A DNA stretch of 64,000 bases from Escallonia rubra (taxonomy: Eukaryota; Streptophyta; Magnoliopsida; Escalloniales; Escalloniaceae). Positions 55,556 to 64,000 of this stretch are shown piece after piece. The stretch spans positions 210,891 through 274,890 of the forward strand of contig JAVXUO010003158.1 in the NCBI GenBank assembly GCA_033065855.1. The letters are read 5' to 3'. A program made the position numbers and the translations under genes. The notes under the pieces were generated by a model. The model was not told the DNA's origin. It made no database searches and was given only the letters and a program-made list of their open reading frames with translations. Each line of letters starts with the position of its first letter. The stretch's first letter is position 1.

Positions 55556-58500
55556 AATAATAAAAATATTAAAAAATTAGCGGTGTCCTGCGGTGTCCAA
55601 AATCCGATTTTTTGGAAATTGCGGTGTCCGGTGTCCCCGTCGGTGTCCGTGTCCGACACAGTGTCCGTGTCCGTGCTACCTAGCATACAACATTCCCTGC
55701 AGAAAGAATCCACAACTGCTGAGCCTCAGGTTGCACTAAGCAATTTTATGCTCCTGCATACTTTTCCATCTCCGGATGATATTGAGCCTTTAGACTTGAG
55801 GGTGCACATTTGGCAAGTGAAGTCTAAACACCTTTTTCTAAGGATTCCTTCAATATCTTTTGTGGTCTCTAAATGACATATTGTAGCATATGCCACATGT
55901 CAGTCAATGTCACCAAAGTTTTGCAAAATAAACACTAGGTAAAAGTGTTGCGAGTAGAAGATTGGATAACCACCTGTAGATGTCACAGAAACATAAGCAT
56001 TACATGAAGTGTGGTTGAGATAATTTAGCCAGACAAAGAGCAAGCCACATAATCATGGATGTGACATGAATTGCCTACTTATAGAGCTCTTTGTACCGAC
56101 AAAGATGAACAAACTTCCCTAAAATAGTGAAGTCATGACGAGGGGAGTTTACTTCATGTGCTACCATTTAAAAAACCAATGAAGACTAATCCAAGTCCAA
56201 ACAACTACCAACGTGAGCGCGCGACTAAGAAGGAGAATGATGAGGATCAGGTTCCCCATCATTTGCTTTACTTTGTATGTGCTGGTTTTGCCAATTCTGT
56301 AGAGATTTTGCTGCTTTGCTTGAAAGGAACCAGTGAGTGCAGAAGCTTGAATTGTTGATAGGAGATCGATTCTCTTTGAATGATATGGTCTCTATGGAGG
56401 TTGAATAAAGGCAACCTATAGATGGGCTTGTGCTGCTTGACAGGCTTCATCTTTTGTTATTGTAGACTGCTTTTAATTGAGTTGAAAGAACAGCTTTTTG
56501 GATAATTTATATACCCTTTTAAAAAGACTTAGTGTTATCTTTTAGTTTACTTTCTCTTGTGCGATCTCTTTGTTTTTTGTGTTCTTAGTGGTCCCATATT
56601 TTGAACTCCTCAAATTAGAGTTTCAGCAGTTGAAGGTCAACATCTCCTGGGAAAAGTAACTAAACTCTAAAGTCAACCATGGTACCAAAGGTATACACTC
56701 ACCGCCGACATCAGAGCGATTTGATGGAGGGAGGAGAAAAAATAGCTTGTGTTTATGCTTCTCGGTTGAATCGCGTAGGAGACCTTTGAACACACCTGGT
56801 TCCGGTTTCCTTTCTCAGTCATTACCCCTCCTGCAGGAAGGTCGCCTAGTCACCTATTTTTTTGTTTTTGTATTATGTTGAATTGCTCAGGAGGTTGAGC
56901 GGCCTGTACAGAATATTGTATGACACATTTGTTTTATGCTTGTTAAGTGTGTTACTTCTCCCCAATTTAGTATTGTTTAGTTTGACATCCATGATGTTGG
57001 GAGTAGCTATTTCCACACCATTAAATTCTTGTCCACACCTTATTCATCGCTAAAAAGTGTATTGGTGGCAAAATTTTTGACTTTTTAGTGGCAAATTTTA
57101 GTGTGGACAAGCATTTGAGTTGTGGAAATAGACTTTTGCTATGCTATTTCACGGTTTATTTTATGAGATTTAAGCATTAAGCTTTTCTGTTTATCTCCAC
57201 AAGCTAACTCCTAGGCTAAGATTCATATGATTTACACATATGTTTAGCATATAATCGATGTCGACATGCGAATCTGTCTACATACTCCCCCCCTCTCTCT
57301 GTTCCCTCTAAACTCAGAAAGTTGCGGCACTATGGCTACAAGTAATCAACATTGTTTGACGGCTACTATCAGTCAACAAATGTCAACTTCGAAGTTCCTA
57401 CCGTGAGCTGCTAAATTGCACTGAATCGTCTCTGTTAATACGGTCAAGATTACATGTTCTCAGATGAATGCACACTCTAGACAGTGTAGTTGCTTCATCT
57501 GACCTTCAGTACACAGTTTCAAAATGAGGAAACAGCCTCGCTGAAGATGTGGGGTAAGTGGGAACCTTGTGTCCTGGGCCATCTTCAAGAGACAAACCGC
57601 TGCTGTTTATGTTTTGGTCATGAATATACTTGCACGCTATCCACATAACTAAGAGCACTTCATGGCGACTAGCTTATTTGCATTTCTGAAAATTTCAGAC
57701 TAGGAATTTTGGTAACAGCTGTGAACTTCTATATACTACCTATGCTTTCTTTCTTTCAAAGCAGAAAACATTTTATAATTTTGCTTGATTTCTAATATCT
57801 TCTTTTTCTCCCTTCTTATTGGCCAGGAGATGTTCATGGTCAGTATTCTGATTTACTGAGGCTTTTTGAATACGGTGGCTTACCTCCTAAATCCAATTAT
57901 CTATTCTTGGGGGATTATGTAGACCGTGGGAAGCAAAGTCTGGAGACAATATGCCTGCTCCTTGCCTATAAGATAAAGTATCCTGAGAATTTTTTCCTCT
58001 TGAGGGGAAACCATGAATGTGCTTCTGTTAACCGCATATATGGATTCTATGATGAGTGTAAGCGAAGATTCAATGTTAGACTCTGGAAAATATTTACAGA
58101 CTGCTTTAACTGCCTACCTGTGGCAGCTCTCATTGATGAAAAGATACTTTGCATGCATGGAGGACTCTCTCCTGACTTGCATGATTTGGATCAGATCAGG
58201 AACCTACATCGTCCAACTGATGTTCCTGAAACTGGTTTACTTTGTGATCTACTCTGGTCAGATCCTAGTAAAGATATTAAAGGGTGGGGAATGAATGACA
58301 GGGGAGTTTCCTATACCTTCGGTGCCGATAAGGTGAACGAGTTTCTTCAAAAGCATGATCTTGACCTTATTTGTCGTGCCCACCAGGTTCGAACAAAATC
58401 TTTTTCTATTCCTTTGCCGGCTTTCAGCATCTCAGCTTGTTGAGTAACTTGCTTAATTGCAGGTTGTGGAAGATGGATATGAATTTTTTGCTGATAGACA

Positions 58501-61500
58501 ACTCGTAACGATATTTTCAGCCCCAAATTACTGTGGAGAGTTTGACAATGCTGGTGCCATGATGAGTGTAGATGAGTCTTTGATGTGTTCTTTCCAAATA
58601 TTAAAGCCTGCAGAAAAGAAGCCGAAGTTTGGGTTTGGGAGCACAACTACAGCTAAGCCAGGAACCCCTCTAACAAAAACAAAAACAAAGGTATGCCGTC
58701 GTTCATCCAAATTGTTTGTACAAGTTGAAATTAAGATCGGGGATCATTGGAATCTGGGGTTGTTCTTTCTACTATGTTAAGGAAGGTTTACTGTGCATAA
58801 AACCCCATAGTTTGGGGTCGTGTGCGCAAAACACTCCAGAAATTGTTGTGGTTCCCAACAGCCTGTACTTCCATTTTGGTGCCCTAGTCACCATTTGGCG
58901 GTTGAAATCTAAATTTCGTCAAACTCTGTTAGATTTTTAGGGCAAAATAGGCATTCACGTTAGAATCGTTGTTGGCAGCCAATCCAATCCAGTCTTTCCA
59001 TACCCCACCACCAACACCAGACCCCTCACCGCTCCAGATGACCACCTCCAATACCATACAGACCACCATCACAACCGCCCCCACCTTCTTCCCCTTTCTC
59101 CCCAAAACCCATTATCACCAAACTCCCCCTTCTCCAAACTCGCCCTTCACCTTCCACAATTAGCACCACCAAAGAATTGCCACCACCAAGATCATCCAAA
59201 CCAGCCACAACCTCAACCCGCCCACAATAATTCCACCAAGACCACACCAAACCACCACCACAAAGACCACCATAAACCTGGCACCACCAAGACCACTACA
59301 AACCTCCCACTACTATCACGCCACGACCTCCACGAAGACCACCACAAACCTGCCACAACCTTCACCAAGACCACCATATAATTGTCAACACCAAGAGCGC
59401 CACAAACCTGCCACCATCTCCAACAAGAGCACCGCAAACTCGCCTCCACCAAGACCACAAATCCTAAATCACGAAAATGTGAAGTATGGGACTCGATTGA
59501 ACATTTAACATGAAAATTGGAACGTGTGGTAAGAATGAATTTGAGTTATGTCCAGATTTCCCGGGGTGGGGGGTTGGAATTTGATGATGTGGCTACCATC
59601 TAGGCTTTTGATGTTAATTGCTCAATTTTCCCGTAAAATTTAAAATAGGCATCCAAAAATTTCAAGCTCTTACCGTGAATTGGTGCACTGAGCACCAAGT
59701 TAGAAGTTCAAAGTGGTGGGAAGCAAAGGAAAAATATAAAGTATTGGGTGTTTCGCGCACCCAACCCCAAACTAATTATTCCGTCAAGGAATGAAGAAGT
59801 TCTATGTTCACACTTGCATGATAATTGTTATACGGACTCTCTTGATATCTTTTTCTTTTTTGTGTAACTTAGAGTTATATGCGTATTTGTGTCCACAGGT
59901 TGCACTTTCTAATGTAGTTTTACTTACCCAAGAAGAGAACATAACTCAAGTTTATTGCAGTACCACCGATGTGTGGAAACATGTAAAAGTGAGTCAAGGT
60001 GACCGCACTTTCAAACACACACACATACACTCTTTTATGATGGCACAGTCTTGGTCATCAGCGAATTGTTTTTCTCCATGTAATCAAGCTACTAAGATCC
60101 AATATTAATTAGGTGTCATGCAAGATCCTGATGAATCCATTGCTCAACTTTCTATAGCCTAAATATCTACTATAGTGCATTATATAAGTACGTGTCTACC
60201 ACTGTTCATGTCTCATTAGAACCAATCTTAACTCCTCTCTAAGAAAGGAGCCCTGATTTTCATACTTTTTGTCTCCACGTGCAATGCGGTGGCATTCTTT
60301 AATAGCTTAAGCTTCCAAGGTAGACTTCTGTTGTCAAGGTCTTGTTGAGTTTTTCCTGTTTGCTTTTGGTGGTTCTTTATGTTGGTGAAAATTGCACGTT
60401 CGTTCATTTGTGCACTTGGTAGTGATGCACCTTGATTTGTTTGTCATTAAATCGCCTTTCGACATGCATTCAGGGGCCTAGCTTAGGCTTATAAGGCAAA
60501 TGATTTCATTATATGGTATCGAAGATTTGTTTATGCAAATCTGGGGTACAAGTATCATAGCTTGCTGGACCCCCTCTATGTTGCTGCAATTTGCACTCGA
60601 TCTATGTTTTACTGGGTTGTGGTGCAGCTGATTTGTCTTTCATTGAATTAGTCTCGTTAAGTCCATTTGAGGTTTGCACGTGACAAAAGTATTGAATGTG
60701 ATATGCATAGTTAAACCAAAATCTCCAATTTAAGCAGACGCTTCAAAGAACAAGCTTTTTATGCATCCCTGATAATGCTTTGAGTGCGTGGTAGTCAGTA
60801 AACTTTTGGCTAGTTAAACCAGAACTAGTTGTCCATCACTCTAGTAGTCCATTCCACGAGTAGCATTATTATATATCTAATAAATTGCTATAACTTTTAA
60901 TCTGTCTCAATGTTTTATCCCTTTCGTATTTGGCAAAATATCGTTGGATCGATGAAATTAAATTGTTGCAAATATCCCAACCACTTCCTTTTCCGTGTTG
61001 CAAATATCCCAACCACTTCCTTTTCCGTGTCCCACCTATTCCTAATTTGCCCTCTGTAAACGATACAAGTTCCTCTGTCTGTCTCTCTTATTTTGTCTTC
61101 CATGACTTGTCCATCTTCAGATTGAGCATTAATTGTTCTTCATATTCCCCTGGGGATTGTCATTCACAAGAAGTCATCCTTGTCTGGTAATCCAGCGTGA
61201 CAAATGCTGAAAACACCTTGTTCTTTAATGTCCAATTAACTTTTGTAGATTATGCTTTAGGAACTTTCTTTATTGTGTTTAGAATCAATCCACACATTGG
61301 TCTATGTTACTTTTAATGAGATCATACAGGCCGGGCACTAAAGTATCTTTGTGCTTTAACTTTTTGTTATGCACCTTGATTTTGGAACAAAAACTAATAG
61401 AAGGATATTCCTGCGCATATATCACCATTTTTATCATCAAATTTCATCTCCGCTTGGGTGGGTTTCTCTGAAAGTACCCTTTACTTATGTTGCAGTCATT

Positions 61501-61519
61501 CCTTGGGGCAATGGTTTGA
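51980..61519 (+). CDS. PP1: Type-1 serine/threonine protein phosphatase catalytic subunit (PP1/TOPP)
   Basis: Exons are 51980-52154, 57827-58386, 58463-58690 and 61496-61519. All introns are GT-AG, and the 987-nt CDS encodes 328 aa. All PP1 landmarks are present: GDVHGQ (59-64), GDYVDRG (87-93), RGNHE (118-122), HGG (169-171), RAHQ (242-245) and [16 protein letters not shown]. By family knowledge the metal ligands are Asp60, His62, Asp88, Asn120, His169 and His244, with His121 as the catalytic acid; all are intact. PP1 removes phosphate from Ser/Thr in nucleus and cytosol, directed by regulatory subunits. LFEYGGLPP and the [10 protein letters not shown] end distinguish PP1 from PP2A/PP4/PP6. 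The last exon codes only SFLGAMV and fits homologous plant C-termini. Intron 1 (5.7 kb) and intron 3 (2.8 kb) carry MITEs. Confidence 0.95.
53085..54215 (+). repeat. Tandem array in PP1 intron 1
   Basis: Three or more diverged copies share 'cctcaattacgtagactagt' (53219, 54010), 'cactttgagtttagatgttt', 'caagatgccgacaatattta' and 'agtctcattactaacaagtt'. Spacing between copies is about 460 and 330 bp. It is non-coding and gives no recognised element ends. Confidence 0.8.
54724..55684 (+). mobile_element. Mutator-type element with agcacggacac ends
   Basis: The left end is ctgaagcacggacacc and the right end, inverted, is gctaggtagcacggacac. Flanks are atacaacct (54715-54723) and atacaacat (55685-55693), a 9-bp duplication with one mismatch. 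Subterminal zones are full of ggtgtccg/cggacacc in both orientations. The core (54950-55340) is a GC-rich, gene-like segment (tccgacagatctgaaag repeated) with pyrimidine runs, possibly captured DNA. A (TA)n tract lies near 55518-55549. No transposase. It lies in PP1 intron 1. Confidence 0.7.
57004..57134. mobile_element. Short MITE (about 130 bp) in PP1 intron 1
   Basis: Left arm 'tagctatttccacaccatta' and 'attcttgtccacacctt' pair with the inverted right arm 'gtctatttccacaactcaaa' and 'gcttgtccacactaaa'. The middle holds ctaaaaagtg/actttttagtgg, also inverted. The target duplication is unresolved. Confidence 0.6.
58797..59776. mobile_element. MITE related to 50295-51154, in PP1 intron 3
   Basis: The left arm starts around 'aaaccccatagtttggggtc' and the inverted right arm has 'aattagtttggggttgggtg', followed by 'gcgcgaaacaccc' against 'gcgcaaaacactcc'. 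Both arms contain 'acttccattttggtgc'-like sequence. The core is CCACCAAGACCACCA-rich, giving spurious frames (58969-59163 and 59026-59458). No target duplication was resolved. Confidence 0.55.
60965..61028 (+). repeat. Exact 32-bp tandem duplication in PP1 intron 3
   Basis: 'gttgcaaatatcccaaccac' plus the next 12 bases occurs twice back to back (60965-60996 and 60997-61028) without mismatch. Confidence 0.95.
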
Positions 61520-62167
61520 GGAATCTGTTCATATTTTAAGATGTCTTTGGAGAATCTTCGATCAGTGGTTTGCTGGGCAAATGGTGGATGTCGGAGGACC
61601 CTGGGAATCTTGTTGTATAAAGGAAGCAAATTGTTGGAAGCACCTATTAGCTAGTAGAGAACACAGAACTGACAGAAGCTATCCTCCTTATGATAGGGTG
61701 GGGAAGATTGTAATAATTGTTGTTCTTCCTTTCCGGTAAAGGGATTAGGACCCCTTTCTCAACGCTAGAAATGCCTCTCTGTCTACTCGATAGAAGGAAA
61801 AACAGGTGCAGTGAAGACATCTTTGGGGACCAACTCAACCCATTGAGTCAACATTGCAATACAAGTGGAATGTGTTAATTGTCTCTTATTTGTGGAGCTT
61901 TCTTGACCGATTTTGCGAAGGCTAGCCCTGTCGTCAAAGCAGACAATGCCTGCTTTGAAGTTCTCGTACTACCCATACTGCACCCTTAAATTTGCAGTTG
62001 GCAGAAGCAATTTATGCTTTGACAGTAACGAATGTCTTTCATGAAACTTAACCTAAAAATCCTACATGTGCTCGAACTATCAACTTTTTATGTTGTCCAA
62101 TGGACGTAAGAGACCACCCTATTGATTCCGGATAATCCCGGTGGGAATCAAGTCAAATTGATATTAC
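61520..62167 (+). other. 3' UTR and downstream region of the PP1 gene
   Basis: It begins right after the PP1 stop codon. The first few hundred bases are the likely 3' UTR. No clear AATAAA signal could be singled out. The minus-strand frames are shadows. Confidence 0.45.
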
Positions 62168-62664
62168 GGTAGCGTTTGAAATCACTTTTAATTTTATTTT
62201 TCTGTTTTTAAAAAGATAAAAACTAAAATCTGTTTAGTTTTTATTTTTTACAAAAACAAATGGGTGTTTGAATACATAGTTTTTATTTTGAGTTTTTTTT
62301 TCTTTTGGATGCTCGATTATTCAGTTTTTATTTTGAGTTTTTTTTTTTTTGTGGTGGTTTGCGGTGGTGGTGGTGGTGGTGGGGCATGCCTGTGGTCGGC
62401 GGTGACTGCCGGTAGTCGCCGACGGAGGCTGCCGGTCGCTGGCAGCAGGCGGTGGGCGGTGGCTCTTGGCAGTGGGAGGGTGACGGTGGTGATAGTCTCA
62501 AAATAAAAATTAAAACTGAAAATTCAAACTCTTAAATGAGAGTTTTTAAAAACAGTTATGTTTTAAAAACTGATTTTTTTTAAGAGAAAGAAAAAAAATG
62601 TGTCAAAAGCTCATTTTTCTTCCAGTTTACAAAACTGGAGAAAGAACCGAAAACCAAATAGAGT
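62168..62664 (+). mobile_element. AT-arm/GC-core MITE-like element, copy C
   Basis: It starts ggtagcgtttgaaatcac and ends aaaccaaatagagt, collinear with copy A (8901-9348) in opposite window orientation. Shared internal blocks include 'tgggtgtttgaatacat', 'ttttattttgagtttttttt', 'gtctcaaaataaaaattaaa', 'cttaaatgagagttttt' and 'tgtgtcaaaagctcat'. The GC core (62352-62490) is a GGTGGT/GCCGG triplet tract. No transposase. Confidence 0.65.
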
Positions 62665-64000
62665 TGTGATGTCCAGTAGTTTCATTTTGTTTTCTTCAGA
62701 CATCCTAAAAGGAAAACCTTCATGTCAACTAGATGTCTCTTTGTTGCGTTTCGGCGACGTCAAACCGAGACATTAGCATTTCCAGGTAGTTTGATTTCAT
62801 TTTCTTGAGGTACCCAATGGAAATCTTCATGTTGAGTTGGGCACTGCGAGCCAAACATTTTAAAAAATTGCAATTCATATATTCTAGAAGTACTAATACT
62901 TGGCTGAAATGAATAGTTTACCAGTAGTGTTCGATCGATTACGTATTAATCAATATTCGATTGATTGGTCTGAGGTTATCGACAAAAAAAGTTAATTTTG
63001 GAAAGATAAACGGTAATTGAGATTATATTTGTCGTCATTGCTTGCGTTGACAGATAGGGCTTTTAGCTTTTTTGCGTGTGAAACGCAATATGTGATCGCC
63101 ATAAACAGCATTTTACGCGTTTTCTTGTTTCCTAACAACCGCGTGGGATTTAACTTTAAAGAGCAATTATCGTTCTCTCTTGTCTTTCGCTATCTCCCTC
63201 TCCCTCTCTATACCGAACTACATGACGGACGGGGTTGTCCTTTTATCAAACGGATCATCTCTTTGTCCGGGAACTACTGTATCAAATGAGCCTATCTCTT
63301 GTCTTGGTACATTTGTCTTTCAGATAATTTGTGAGCCAGTCCTTTTAAGAACCTGACAAGGACGTTGTGTTAGGAACTTTCCTCTTACATGGCCCTGAAA
63401 ACGGATTCGGAACTCATAGGCTAGGCTAAATGCACGGGATGCAGATTGTGCAGCAACCACACATGCATCTCGTGAAAGATCGTGGGCATCTGGGCAGACC
63501 GTCGTGCGTATGACAACACCATTTACTGCTAATGCATGGATAATCACGGGATACACTAACAAGCTCTAACATGACATCCGAGTTTACGACTCATGTCAAG
63601 ACTTCTCGGTCTTTAAGAGAAGGTTGACAAATTTGACAGTGGTGCCATAATGCCTCAAAATTTTTGATTTTCATATTTAAGTTTGACTAGAATCATTCCC
63701 CCATCGCTCCCACCAAATAGTTAAATAAATTAAATGCAAGAAACTAAAATCAAACACTTAGACGTTTATCGCTTTTCGTGCTTCCAAAGAAAAGCATCAC
63801 AGACTTTGATTTTCGGCAGCAGCATTTTGGATAGCTTCATGGTTTCACTACATATTGGCGAAAATTGCAAGTAGAGATTAGTTCATTGACTTGATTCATA
63901 TGATGGTCAGCATAATGCCATGGTCCAGTTCTGCCCCGTGCATCTCTGTACTTAATCTATTTCGTATAGAACATTGGAAATCGGCAGGTGTTAGTATAAT
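62665..64000. other. Unassigned right edge of the window
   Basis: No supported gene. The minus-strand frame at 63320-63562 (80 codons) shows no recognisable domain, and a plus-strand frame at 63017-63289 likewise. Either could be a partial exon of a gene beyond the window, but I see no splice support. Confidence 0.4.

Noticed and set aside
63320..63562. 80-codon minus-strand frame at the right edge
   Set aside because: No domain recognised and no splice or promoter support; mentioned only as unassigned.

Overview
The window reads as nuclear DNA of a flowering plant, most likely a eudicot. It is AT-rich, has spliced genes with GT-AG introns up to several kb long, and is dominated by plant transposons: Helitron, CACTA, Mutator-like, PIF/Harbinger-like, Ty1/copia, Ty3/gypsy, LINE and a tRNA-derived SINE. 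No bacterial, organellar or CRISPR features were seen. I could not place the species.

Three host genes look intact. (1) A small secreted proline-rich (HKPPP) cell-wall protein lies on the minus strand at 5165-5569. (2) A six-exon ASCH-domain protein of 255 aa lies on the minus strand, with coding exons spread over 9695-17597. (3) A type-1 serine/threonine protein phosphatase (PP1/TOPP) of 328 aa lies on the plus strand, with coding exons over 51980-61519. For (2) and (3) I rebuilt the reading frame exon by exon. All junctions are GT-AG and keep phase, so both appear functional although their introns are full of transposon sequence.

Layout. 1-870: a broken gypsy reverse transcriptase and an LTR-like piece. 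1678-3570: one Mutator-type element nested in another, each with its own 9-bp target duplication. 3876-4505: a LINE RNase H fragment. 5165-5640: the proline-rich gene with its TATA box. 5930-6960: a possible LTR and a diverged tandem duplication. 8901-9348: first copy of a family with AT-rich arms and a GC-rich core. 9695-17597: the ASCH gene. 18320-18516: a 197-bp foldback MITE. 20565-23386: a minus-strand Helitron that captured part of an LRR receptor-kinase gene. 25530-28540: a degenerate copia element carrying a SINE. 28808-42014: a putative 13.2-kb Helitron-type element containing an unrecognised basic protein, a replication protein A-like gene and an F-box fragment. Its genes are interrupted by a young 4-kb LTR retrotransposon and a 1.86-kb solo LTR. 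42015-45900: remnants and two MITE-like elements. 45903-49867: a complete non-autonomous CACTA element with a Harbinger-type element and a 1-kb GGT/GGC tract nested in it. 50295-51154: a Mutator-type MITE. 51980-61519: the PP1 gene, with further MITEs in introns 1 and 3. 62168-62664: another AT-arm/GC-core copy. The rest is unassigned.

The host genes show no shared operon or pathway. The connecting theme is repeated nesting of DNA transposons and LTR elements, several datable in order because their target duplications survive. The best candidate for something new is the 13.2-kb Helitron-like unit (28808-42014) with its RPA-like and F-box cargo. Next are a possible 90-nt in-frame cassette exon in the PP1 gene and the GC-core MITE family.
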